Origin: Hyphomonas adhaerens MHS-3
GTDB lineage: Bacteria; Pseudomonadota; Alphaproteobacteria; Caulobacterales; Hyphomonadaceae
Direction: 5' to 3'
DNA length: 64,000 nt
NCBI RefSeq assembly: GCF_000685235.1
Contig: NZ_ARYH01000001.1
Location: 1,364,001-1,428,000, forward strand
The position numbers and the translations under genes were made by a program. Of the stretch, positions 55,534 through 63,492 are shown piece after piece (the first letter of the stretch is position 1; each line of letters begins with the position of its first letter). Under the pieces are notes generated by a model. That model saw only the letters and a list, made by a program, of their open reading frames with translations, searched no databases and was not told where the DNA came from.

Positions 55534-57669
55534 ATGAGCGAAAATCCCGAAGCTCGGCCCTCTGGCCGGGATTTGCTGGCCAGGCAAGAGGCATCGGAAT
55601 ATTTCGAGCTGGCACAAAGTGGTGGCAGCTGGATGGTCGTGGGCGGATTTGTCGCCGCGTCCATGTGGATCGGTGCGGCCGCTGGCGTAATCCTCGGCTT
55701 TTATGGCGTGCCTGCGCTGATGGCGCTGAACCCCTTCATATTGGCGGGCGGTGCGATGGGCATTGCTGTGCCAGCCCTGCTGCTTGTCATGGCCGGATAT
55801 ATGGGGCGCACCAATCGCCGGGCCAGCGCGGCCAATGCGCTGGTCATGTCGGCCGCAACCCGCCTGATGGCCCCCGCGCGTGAGGCCGGCACCGAAGGCA
55901 TCACCTTTGCCGAACAGATGAAACAGGCCGCCGCCGAGATCGATCACGCCATGGCGCATGCCCTGACGGCGATGAAAGCCATGTCGGGCGAGATTGGCGA
56001 CGAGCGCATGCGCCTTGAATCCGTGGCCTATGCCAGCGCCGACAATGCGCGCGACCTGACCGAGCGCCTGTCCGCTGAGCGCCAGGCGCTGGAAGGCCTT
56101 GCCCGGGACCTGCGCGGCCAGCTGAGCGAAATGAACGATGCGATCCCGCGCCAGGCCGAGGCCATGGTTGCGGCAGCGCGTGCAGCCACCACCGAAATCG
56201 GACAGGCCGACGAGATGCTGGACAACCAGCTCGAAGCCATGCGCTCTGCCAGCGAGGCACTGGCGGCACGGCTGGTCGATCTGGACAATCTGACCCGCGA
56301 AGCCGGGGCCCGCACCGAGACGCTGACCTTCGCGATCAGCCGGATCGAGGAGAAGCTCGACCAGTCCCGCCGCACCGTCGACACGGCCGTCCGGGCAGGG
56401 GAGATCGCCGCGGCGGCTGCGATGACGACCGGCGATGCGCTGAAAGATGCTGTTTCGTCCGCCATCGAAGGCGCCCGGCAGGCCAATAACGAAATCAACC
56501 AGTCGACCCGCGCCGCTGCGGAAGAGGCGGCCCAGGCGCTGGCCCGGTTGCGCCAGGCCGGACAGGAAACGGCTGCCTCGCTGCGCAGCACCGAGTTCGC
56601 TGCCCGCGCTGAAGTGGCCCGGATCGACCGCACTGCCGTGCTGGAAGGCCAGAAGCCGAAACCGCCGGCTGCTGACCCGCCGCCAGTTGTGCAGCAGGCC
56701 GCGCCTGCCCCGGCACCCGCACAGGAACAGGCTGCCCCGGCGCCGACGGTCACACCGCCTCCGCGGACAGAGCCTCCGCCGGCCCCATCCACCAGAGGCC
56801 AGGTGAATGGCGGACAGGTGAACGGAAAGAGCCAGACGAACGGCCATTCCATCACCAATGGGCATTCCCTGAAGGACGACGCCCCGAAACGCCCGCCGCC
56901 GCGCCGCGCGACCGATCCGGATGAAGACCTGTTCGATGCCGCCGCAGAAGTGCTGGCCTCGGCTGGCCAGAACGAGACGGCAGACAAGACGCCGGACAAA
57001 ACGCCAGACAAGACGCCTGAGCCGGAGGTGAAGGATACGCCGCTGGAGCTTGGCAAAACGGTCGATCCCAAGGATCGGGAACCGGTCACGCTGCGCCGCC
57101 GGTTTGACGATGTGAAAGAAGAGCCTGAACCCCCGCCGCATCCGCTGCGCCGGGCGACGGACTTCCCGCAGGCCGGGGTAGGGGCAGGCACTGAAGCGGT
57201 GCCGGACACGCCCGCGGCCGCTGAACCGCCGCCCTCCGTTGTCACGCCGCCTACACCCAAAGGGGAACAGGCTGGCGAAATGGGCTGGCGCGACATCATT
57301 TCCGACATGAGCCGGGATGACCCGATGCCTCGTGACCGCGAGGAAGTGGCCGACCGCCTGATCTCGCGGCTGCAGTCCTCGGGCATTCAGCTGCCGGAAG
57401 CGTTCAAGCCGAAGATGAAACGCAAGATCGCCGAGGCGGCCCGCAAGGGTGAGCAACAGCGCAAGGCCGCGATCCTGGAACATGCAGGCCGGCAGGTGGA
57501 GCGGGTGACGCAACGCCTGCGCAATGACGATGATTTACGCGAACTGGCCGCCAGCTTCATTGAGCTGGAGCAGGACGATGCGCTGAACGCGCTGGAACAG
57601 ACCCAGCGCACCAGCCGGAATGCCAGCCCGCGCCTCGCGGCCTATCTGCTGCTCGACGCGGCGCTTTAG
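55534..57669 (+). CDS. TipN-like membrane coiled-coil protein
   Basis: The 711-residue protein has two membrane helices (about residues 35-85), a long helical coiled coil (about 100-370), a Pro/Ala-rich disordered region with NG repeats and three DKTP units, and a C-terminal helical domain (about 595-700, with MGWRDIISDMSRDDP). This layout resembles TipN, the pole-marking protein of Caulobacter and relatives, but the resemblance is architectural and I cannot confirm homology. The ATG at 55534 has AAGGGTGG before it; the upstream ATG at 55513 adds seven residues. It is monocistronic. Confidence 0.6.
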   Translation: MSENPEARPSGRDLLARQEASEYFELAQSGGSWMVVGGFVAASMWIGAAAGVILGFYGVPALMALNPFILAGGAMGIAVPALLLVMAGYMGRTNRRASAANALVMSAATRLMAPAREAGTEGITFAEQMKQAAAEIDHAMAHALTAMKAMSGEIGDERMRLESVAYASADNARDLTERLSAERQALEGLARDLRGQLSEMNDAIPRQAEAMVAAARAATTEIGQADEMLDNQLEAMRSASEALAARLVDLDNLTREAGARTETLTFAISRIEEKLDQSRRTVDTAVRAGEIAAAAAMTTGDALKDAVSSAIEGARQANNEINQSTRAAAEEAAQALARLRQAGQETAASLRSTEFAARAEVARIDRTAVLEGQKPKPPAADPPPVVQQAAPAPAPAQEQAAPAPTVTPPPRTEPPPAPSTRGQVNGGQVNGKSQTNGHSITNGHSLKDDAPKRPPPRRATDPDEDLFDAAAEVLASAGQNETADKTPDKTPDKTPEPEVKDTPLELGKTVDPKDREPVTLRRRFDDVKEEPEPPPHPLRRATDFPQAGVGAGTEAVPDTPAAAEPPPSVVTPPTPKGEQAGEMGWRDIISDMSRDDPMPRDREEVADRLISRLQSSGIQLPEAFKPKMKRKIAEAARKGEQQRKAAILEHAGRQVERVTQRLRNDDDLRELAASFIELEQDDALNALEQTQRTSRNASPRLAAYLLLDAAL
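56983..57018 (+). repeat. three tandem 12-bp units encoding DKTP
   Basis: GACAAGACGCCG, GACAAAACGCCA and GACAAGACGCCT follow each other within the TipN-like gene, encoding three DKTP units in its disordered linker. It is a coding repeat, not a CRISPR. Confidence 0.9.
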
Positions 57670-57670
57670 A

Positions 57671-58603
57671 TCAGACGCCGACGACTTCTGTCTCGGCGGC
57701 TTCTGCCTTGATCCATTTGATGAATTCCCGGACATCCGGGCTGAGGTGGCGGCCTTTGGGCCAGACCAGCCAGTAGCCGAAATCGATGCTGGTCGACCCG
57801 TCTGCAAACGGCGCGACGAGCCGGCCTGAGGCGAGGTCGGAGGCGGCGATGGCCTGTTTGGCCAGCGCCACGCCGCGCCCGGCGGCCGCGGCTTCGATCA
57901 CGAGAATGGCCTGGTTGAAGCGCGGCCCGCGGCTGGCATCGACGCCGTCCACCTTGCGCGCGCGCAGCCAGCTGGCCCAGTCGGGGCAGGAGGGGTCAAC
58001 TTCGGTGCTCTCATCGTGCAGCAGCGTGTGGTTCTTCAGGTCTTCCGGCCGGCGGATCGCGTCCGGCCCGTCCAGCATGGCGGGCGAGCAGACGGGAAGC
58101 ACGGTTTCATCGAGCAGTTTTTCCGATTTCAGCCCGTCATAGCTGCCCCGGCCATAGCGGATGGCGAAGTCAGCATCGGCGGCGGTGAAGTCCGTCAGGC
58201 CGGTGTCGGCGCTGATCCAGGCCTCGGTTCCGCTGTGGAGCTGGTGGAATTTGTCGAGACGGGGCGCCAGCCATTTGGCGGCGAAGCTGGGGGCGCAGGA
58301 GACCATGACCCGGCCTTTGCGGGCAGGGGATTGCATGATGCGGCCAGCTTCAGAAATTCTCTCGAACGCCTCACGCACCAGCGGCAGGCTCGCCTGCGCG
58401 GCATCTGTGAGCAAAACTGAACGCCCGGTCCGCTTGAACAGGGGCGTTCCGGCATAGTCTTCCAGCTGCCGGATCTGCTGGGAGATGGCGCCCGGGGTCA
58501 CATTTAGTTCATCGGCGGCCTGTGTGAATGACAGGCGCCGGGCGGCGGCTTCGAAGGCACGCAGGGCATTCAGCGGGGGCAAACGGTCTGTTGGTTCGGC
58601 CAT
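57671..58603 (-). CDS. LysR-family regulator, GcvA-like
   Basis: The 310-residue regulator has a winged helix-turn-helix at about residues 10-70 (RLSFTQAADELNVTPGAISQQIRQLE) and a substrate-binding domain with the GcvA-type signature RLPPLNALRAFEAAARR at the start. The ATG at 58603 was chosen because it begins this signature; the longer frame lies in the divergent promoter. It is divergent from the sulfate assimilation operon, so regulation of cysG onward is a possibility from position only. Its stop is next to that of the TipN-like gene. Confidence 0.87.
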   Translation of the reverse strand: MAEPTDRLPPLNALRAFEAAARRLSFTQAADELNVTPGAISQQIRQLEDYAGTPLFKRTGRSVLLTDAAQASLPLVREAFERISEAGRIMQSPARKGRVMVSCAPSFAAKWLAPRLDKFHQLHSGTEAWISADTGLTDFTAADADFAIRYGRGSYDGLKSEKLLDETVLPVCSPAMLDGPDAIRRPEDLKNHTLLHDESTEVDPSCPDWASWLRARKVDGVDASRGPRFNQAILVIEAAAAGRGVALAKQAIAASDLASGRLVAPFADGSTSIDFGYWLVWPKGRHLSPDVREFIKWIKAEAAETEVVGV

Positions 58604-58712
58604 AAATAGTTTCTCTAAAGCATCGCTGTAGGGGTTGCCAGTTGTGTCTCTCCCGTCAAGAGCCATTTTGGCAGCGTGTTGATCAGCTTAGCTAAATAGG
58701 GGCTCTGTGCGC

Positions 58713-60116
58713 ATGCGCCAGTTTCCAGCGTTTTTTAATTTGTCCGGCCAGCGCGTGGTCATCGTCGGCAGCGGCGAGGAAGCCCTGCGCAAGCTGCGCC
58801 TGTTCGTGTCTGCCGGCGCCTTGCCCGTGATCATATCGGATCATGCCGGACCAGCGCATGATCATGCGGTTGCCTCGAAGGCGACCGCCATGACCATGGA
58901 TGACCTGCCGACCGCCCTCGAAACCGCCCGCCTTGCCATCGTCGCCGAGGACAATCCGGACGCGATCGCAGCCATCCGCGCCGCGCGGGTTCCGCTGAAC
59001 GTGGTCGACCGGCCAGAGCTGTGCGATTTCACCGTGCCCTCCATTCTGGACCGGGGCGACATTGTCGCCGCCATCGGCTCCAACGGCACGGCGCCGGTGC
59101 TGGCGAAATCCATTCGTACCAAGCTTGAGGCGCTGCTGCCCGCCCGCATCGGAGACCTTGCCGCGCTGGCAGGCCGCCTGCGCGAGACGGTGAAAGCTGC
59201 GCTGCCGGACTTTTCCGCCCGCCGCAAATTCTGGGAGCGCACGCTGACGGGCCGCGCCGCAGAGCTTGCCTATGCCGGAGACCTGACCGGTGCCGAAGCC
59301 GCGATGCGCGCCGAGCTTTTCGCGCCAACGGGGCAGGGCGTCGTGCACATTGTCGGCGCCGGCCCCGGCGATCCGGAACTCCTGACCCTGAAGGCCCTTC
59401 GTCTGATCCAGGAAGCGGACATCGTATATTACGACCGCCTCGTGTCGGATGGGATACTCTCCCTCATCCGCCGCGATGCTGACCGCGTCTCCGTGGGGAA
59501 GGCGAAGGGCAACCATTCCGTGCCGCAAGGCCAGATCCATGAGCTGCTCATCGCGTCCGCCCGCGAAGGCAAGCGCGTCGTGCGCCTGAAGGGCGGTGAC
59601 CCATTCGTCTTCGGACGGGGCGGGGAGGAGCTGGACGCCGTCGAGGCAGCGGGCGTCGAGGCGTTCGTCGTGCCGGGCATTTCCTCCGCGCTCGGATGTG
59701 CGGCCAGTGCCGGTATCCCGCTGACCCACCGCGATCATGCCCAGGCCGTGACCTTCGTGACCGGCCACGCCAAGGCTGGCGGCGTGCCGGACCTCGACTG
59801 GCCGTCCCTTGCCAAGCGCGGGCAGACCGTCAGCGTCTATATGGGCGTCGGCACGGCGGGCACGATTGCCGAGAAGCTGATCGAGGCTGGCCGGGCGCCG
59901 CAGACGCCGGTGGCCGTGATCGAGAACGGCACACGGGAAAATGAAGTCCGCGCCTATGGCATGCTGGAGGAACTGCCCCAGCTGATCGAGGCCCATGGCA
60001 TCAAGGGCCCCGCGCTGCTGATCATCGGCGAAGTGGCGGGCCTGCGTGCTGGCCCGGTCACCACCCGTGTTTCCATTGAAGAACCTGCTCCTGCCAAAGA
60101 GGTCACCTCCGCATGA
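58713..60116 (+). CDS. cysG: siroheme synthase (uroporphyrin-III C-methyltransferase with dehydrogenase/ferrochelatase)
   Basis: The protein makes siroheme from uroporphyrinogen III in three steps. The N-terminal precorrin-2 dehydrogenase/ferrochelatase has VVIVGSGEEALRKLRLF and a CysG dimerisation region (about 120-200). The C-terminal methyltransferase begins at VHIVGAGPGDPELLTLKALR and includes VVRLKGGDPFVFGRGGEE and the GISSALGCAASAGIPLTHRD segment. Siroheme is required by the sulfite reductase encoded downstream. A GTG at 58707 and this ATG at 58713 are both possible; AGGGG lies 10 bp before the ATG. An internal CGCATGATCATGCG palindrome is noted. DUF2849 follows with a 4-bp overlap. Confidence 0.94.
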   Translation: MRQFPAFFNLSGQRVVIVGSGEEALRKLRLFVSAGALPVIISDHAGPAHDHAVASKATAMTMDDLPTALETARLAIVAEDNPDAIAAIRAARVPLNVVDRPELCDFTVPSILDRGDIVAAIGSNGTAPVLAKSIRTKLEALLPARIGDLAALAGRLRETVKAALPDFSARRKFWERTLTGRAAELAYAGDLTGAEAAMRAELFAPTGQGVVHIVGAGPGDPELLTLKALRLIQEADIVYYDRLVSDGILSLIRRDADRVSVGKAKGNHSVPQGQIHELLIASAREGKRVVRLKGGDPFVFGRGGEELDAVEAAGVEAFVVPGISSALGCAASAGIPLTHRDHAQAVTFVTGHAKAGGVPDLDWPSLAKRGQTVSVYMGVGTAGTIAEKLIEAGRAPQTPVAVIENGTRENEVRAYGMLEELPQLIEAHGIKGPALLIIGEVAGLRAGPVTTRVSIEEPAPAKEVTSA

Positions 60117-60418
60117 CGTCCGTCCGCCCGAAACTGAAGCCTGAAACACCGAAGGCCGTCACCGCCTGGGAAACGGCCACCGGCAAGTCCGTCTGGATGA
60201 CGGAGGTCGGCACCTGGTCTGAAGATGCCAGCAAGGCCGCGGCCTTTACCGGCGAGATCGCCGAGGCACGCCTTGCCGAAGCCTTCAAGCAGGAAGGCAA
60301 GGTGACCGACCCATACTTCATGGAAGTGACGGAAACCGGCGGGATCACCGGACGCGAGACCATCCGTGAGACCATCCGCGCCACCGGCCCGACCGTGGCC
60401 TATGGAGAGGGCGCCTGA
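60113..60418 (+). CDS. DUF2849 family protein
   Basis: The 101-residue protein belongs to DUF2849, a family found next to cysG and cysI in alphaproteobacteria. It contains KAVTAWETATGKSVWM and DPYFMEVTETGG. Its role in sulfite reduction is unknown. It overlaps cysG by 4 bp and the GST stop-start overlap at 60418 (TGATG) shows all three are co-translated. No signal peptide is present, so it is cytosolic. Confidence 0.87.
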   Translation: MTSVRPKLKPETPKAVTAWETATGKSVWMTEVGTWSEDASKAAAFTGEIAEARLAEAFKQEGKVTDPYFMEVTETGGITGRETIRETIRATGPTVAYGEGA

Positions 60419-61047
60419 TGCCGACCCGTGAGATCACCCGCCTGACGCTGTATGGCGACTCCATTTCCGGCAATTGCCAGAAGCCGAAATGGACGGCCGA
60501 CTTTCTGGGCATTCCCTTCGACTGGGTTGAAGTGGATATCCTGAAGGGCGGCACACAGACGGAAGACTTCCTGGCCGTGAACCCGGTGGGGCAGGTGCCT
60601 GTGGCGCGCTGGCCGGACGGGCGGACGCTCGCCCAGTCGAACGCCATCATGCTGTACCTTGCCGAAGAGGCCGGCAGCGACCTGATCCCCGAGGACAGCT
60701 TCCGCCGGGCGCAGATGATGAGCTGGCTGTTCTGGGAGCAATACTCCCACGAGACCGCCATCGCCGTGCGCCGGTTCCACAAGCATTACCTGAAGAAATC
60801 CGAAGACGAGATCGACCCGAACCTGATGGCCAAGGGCCGCCGGGCCCTCGGCGTGATGGAGATGCAGCTGACCTTCACCGACTGGATTGTCGGGGAACGG
60901 ATGACGCTGGCCGATATTGCGCTGGTTGCCTATACGCGCCTCGCCCATGAAGGCGGCTTCGATCTTTCCGAGTTCCCGTCGGTTGAGCGCTGGGTCAGCC
61001 GCACCGAAGCGGCGCTCGGCATTCCCCACGCCAGAGAAGCGGCTTAG
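60418..61047 (+). CDS. glutathione S-transferase inside the sulfate assimilation operon
   Basis: The 209-residue GST has a thioredoxin-like N-terminal domain (LTLYGDSISGNCQKPKWTADFLGIPFDWVEVDIL), the FLAVNPVGQVPVARWPDG cis-proline loop and a helical C-terminal domain with WIVGERMTLADIALVAYTRLAHEGGF, the N-capping box. The start overlaps the DUF2849 stop by one base. Its presence in a sulfur operon suggests a role in thiol or sulfite handling, but no substrate is known. It lies 14 bp upstream of the small Cys-containing protein. Confidence 0.87.
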   Translation: MPTREITRLTLYGDSISGNCQKPKWTADFLGIPFDWVEVDILKGGTQTEDFLAVNPVGQVPVARWPDGRTLAQSNAIMLYLAEEAGSDLIPEDSFRRAQMMSWLFWEQYSHETAIAVRRFHKHYLKKSEDEIDPNLMAKGRRALGVMEMQLTFTDWIVGERMTLADIALVAYTRLAHEGGFDLSEFPSVERWVSRTEAALGIPHAREAA

Positions 61048-61061
61048 GCAGGTTAGAGAGT

Positions 61062-61352
61062 ATGACTGATTTGTTCGGCTATACGTTTCCAGACAATCTG
61101 GCCTGCGCCGTCTGCGAGCATGTTTTCGCAGGCGACCGGATCTCCGTGGTTTGTCATGACCAAGACGGTGGGCTGCAGTTCCTTTGCGGGGCTTCAGGTC
61201 ATCAGCCGGAAAACGCGAAGATCGTGGGGTTAGGGCAACTGGCAGAGTGGCATGACCTGAAGGTCTTGCCCGCCCTTTTGCATCCTGGCTTTACCGCCGA
61301 ACTGTCTGACGCTGGCGAATGGGAAATTTTAGACACCCGTGAGGAGTCCTGA
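61062..61352 (+). CDS. small Cys-containing protein of unknown function in the cys operon
   Basis: The 96-residue protein has four cysteines: C15 and C18 in CAVCEHVF, C31 in VVCHDQDG and C42 in FLCGASGH. Spacing and the CxxC suggest a metal or disulfide site but no named family is recognised. Codon use is a little more AT-rich than in the neighbours. Its stop overlaps the cysI start by 1 bp (TGATG). It has no signal peptide or membrane helix. Whether it helps sulfite reductase or was inserted later is open. Confidence 0.6.
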   Translation: MTDLFGYTFPDNLACAVCEHVFAGDRISVVCHDQDGGLQFLCGASGHQPENAKIVGLGQLAEWHDLKVLPALLHPGFTAELSDAGEWEILDTREES

Positions 61353-63007
61353 TGTACAGATATGACGAATTCGATGCCCGGCTCGTGAAGGACCGGGTGG
61401 AACAGTTCCGGGGGCAGGTGACCCGGCGTCTCTCCGGCGAATTGCTGGAAGATGAGTTCAAGCCGCTGCGCCTGCAGAATGGCGTGTACCTGCAGCTGCA
61501 CGCCTACATGCTGCGCGTGGCCATTCCCTATGGCCAGCTGAACGGCGAGAAACTGCGCCGCATGGCGGAGATCGCGCGCAAATATGACCGCGGCTATGGC
61601 CATTTCACGACGCGCCAGAACATCCAGTACAATTGGGTGGGCCTGAAGGATATTCCGGATGCGCTGAATGATCTGGCCGAGGTGGAGATGCATGCCATCC
61701 AGACCTCCGGCAATTGTATCCGCAACGTGACCAGCGACCATTTCGCCGGTGCGGCGGCGGATGAAGTGATGGACCCGCGGCCCTGGTGCGAGATCATCCG
61801 CCAGTGGAGCACCTTCCATCCGGAATTTGCCTTCCTGCCACGCAAGTTCAAATTCGCCGTGACGGCCGCCGCGCATGACCGGGCCGCGATTGCCGTGCAT
61901 GACATCGGCCTGCGCATCGTGAAGCGCGGTGAGCAAGTCGGCTTTGAGGTCTATGTCGGCGGCGGGCAGGGGCGGACCCCGCATCTTGCCGCGCTGGTCA
62001 ATGACTTTGTTCCGGAGGCGGAGCTTCTCGACTATGCCGAAGCCATCATGCGCGTCTACAACCGCCATGGCCGCCGGGACAACAAGTACAAGGCGCGGAT
62101 CAAGATCCTCGTTGCTGAGCTTGGCGCGGAAGAATTCACACGCCAGGTGGAGGCCGAATATGCCGCCCAGCGCAGCCACGAAAAGATCGACCTGCCGCAG
62201 GCGGAGATCGACCGCATCCATGCCTATTTCGCCCCGCCTGCCTTTGATGGCGAGGATGGCACCGCGGCCTTCGAAGCCGCCAAGGCGGCAGAGCCGGCCT
62301 TTGCCGAATGGGCGGAGGTGAATTTGCATCCGCACAAGCAGGCGGGCCATGCCTCGGTCACCGTCAGCCTGAAGCCCATCGGCGGCGCGGCGGGCGATGC
62401 GACTGACCGGCAGATGGAGATCGTTGCCGACCTCGCTGAGCGCTATGCCTATGACGACATCCGCGTCTCCCATGCACAGAACCTCGTCCTGCCGCATGTG
62501 CCGGCGAAGCATCTCTACGCGATCTGGCAGGCGCTGGACGCCGCGGGGCTCGCCACGCCGAATGAGAGCCTGATCACCGACCTGATCGTCTGCCCGGGCC
62601 TCGATTACTGCAACCTCGCCAATGCCCGCTCCATCCCGATCGGGCAGGCGGTGCAGGAAGTGTTCGCGGACCCGAAATACCAGCGCGAGATCGGTCGGCT
62701 GCACATCAACATCTCCGGCTGCATCAATGCATGCGGCCATCACCATGTCGGCCATATCGGCATTCTCGGCGTCGACCGGAAAGGCGAGGAGTTCTACCAG
62801 ATCAGCCTCGGCGGACGGGCCGACGAAAAGGCCGCCATCGGCTCCATCGCCGGGCCCGCCCTGAAAGGGGAGGACGTGCCGGAGGCCGTGAAGCGGATCG
62901 TCGATACCTATATGGCGCTGCGCACCTCGCCCGATGAGCTGTTCATCGACACGCTGGAGCGCGCAGGCGCAGACCCGTTCAAGGAGGCGCTCTATGCCAC
63001 TGCTTAA
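61352..63007 (+). CDS. cysI: ferredoxin-type nitrite/sulfite reductase, CysI
   Basis: The 551-residue siroheme enzyme reduces sulfite to sulfide. The nitrite/sulfite reductase ferredoxin-like half-domains are visible (YGHFTTRQNIQYNWV near the N-terminus and TRQNIQ-type segments), and the 4Fe-4S/siroheme ligands are CPGLDYC (about 414-420) and CINACGHHH (about 456-464), the CX5C...CX3C pattern. It is in the cysG operon that supplies its siroheme. The start overlaps the previous stop as TGATG. Nitrite reductase cannot be excluded by motif alone, but context favours sulfite. Confidence 0.93.
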   Translation: MYRYDEFDARLVKDRVEQFRGQVTRRLSGELLEDEFKPLRLQNGVYLQLHAYMLRVAIPYGQLNGEKLRRMAEIARKYDRGYGHFTTRQNIQYNWVGLKDIPDALNDLAEVEMHAIQTSGNCIRNVTSDHFAGAAADEVMDPRPWCEIIRQWSTFHPEFAFLPRKFKFAVTAAAHDRAAIAVHDIGLRIVKRGEQVGFEVYVGGGQGRTPHLAALVNDFVPEAELLDYAEAIMRVYNRHGRRDNKYKARIKILVAELGAEEFTRQVEAEYAAQRSHEKIDLPQAEIDRIHAYFAPPAFDGEDGTAAFEAAKAAEPAFAEWAEVNLHPHKQAGHASVTVSLKPIGGAAGDATDRQMEIVADLAERYAYDDIRVSHAQNLVLPHVPAKHLYAIWQALDAAGLATPNESLITDLIVCPGLDYCNLANARSIPIGQAVQEVFADPKYQREIGRLHINISGCINACGHHHVGHIGILGVDRKGEEFYQISLGGRADEKAAIGSIAGPALKGEDVPEAVKRIVDTYMALRTSPDELFIDTLERAGADPFKEALYATA

Positions 63008-63488
63008 GGATGGTGCAGAAATCGAGAATGTCTGGCTGTTTCTCGATCAGGATAGTGAAGCAGAACTAAAGCCTGACCAGGCGGTGACCTTACCTCTGGA
63101 CCGTTTCCTGGAACTGGCCGAAAGCCTCGCCGGGCGGAATACCCCGGTGGGTGTACGCCTCGTTCCGGAAGACGATCCGGGGCTTTTGGAGCCATTTCTT
63201 GAATGGATTCAATTGGTTGAGGTCTCGTTTCCCAAATATACCGATGGCCGGGGATACTCCCAGGCTCAGCTCCTGCGCCGCCGTCATGGCTATGAAGGCG
63301 AGTTGCGCGCGGTAGGACACGTGCTGCGCGATCAGATTTTCTACATGAACCGTTCAGGCTTCGACGCTTACGAGACGGCCCGCGCTGACCTACCTAGTGT
63401 TCTGGAAGCCCTGAATGAATTCCGGGACACCTACCAGCCCGCCGCCGATGGCCGGGTGTCGGTGTTCCACGCAAGACACGGAAACTGA
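62994..63488 (+). CDS. DUF934 family protein of the sulfate assimilation operon
   Basis: The 164-residue protein belongs to DUF934, which almost always sits between cysI and cysH in proteobacteria. It contains VEVSFPKYTDGRGYSQAQLLRRR and VLRDQIFYMNRSGFDAY. The function is unproven. The ATG at 62994 lies inside the end of cysI, preceded by AAGGAGG; the overlap is 14 bp. The cysH start follows after 4 bp. Confidence 0.9.
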   Translation: MPLLKDGAEIENVWLFLDQDSEAELKPDQAVTLPLDRFLELAESLAGRNTPVGVRLVPEDDPGLLEPFLEWIQLVEVSFPKYTDGRGYSQAQLLRRRHGYEGELRAVGHVLRDQIFYMNRSGFDAYETARADLPSVLEALNEFRDTYQPAADGRVSVFHARHGN

Positions 63489-63492
63489 CCTG

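Noticed and set aside
56983..57018. Short tandem repeats considered as a CRISPR or minisatellite
   Set aside because: The units are 12 bp, lack spacers and encode DKTP in frame inside a disordered protein linker.
55453..57513. 686-codon minus-strand frame opposite the TipN-like gene
   Set aside because: The plus-strand product has membrane helices, coiled coil and sensible repeats; the reverse frame is Gly/Arg/His-rich without structure.
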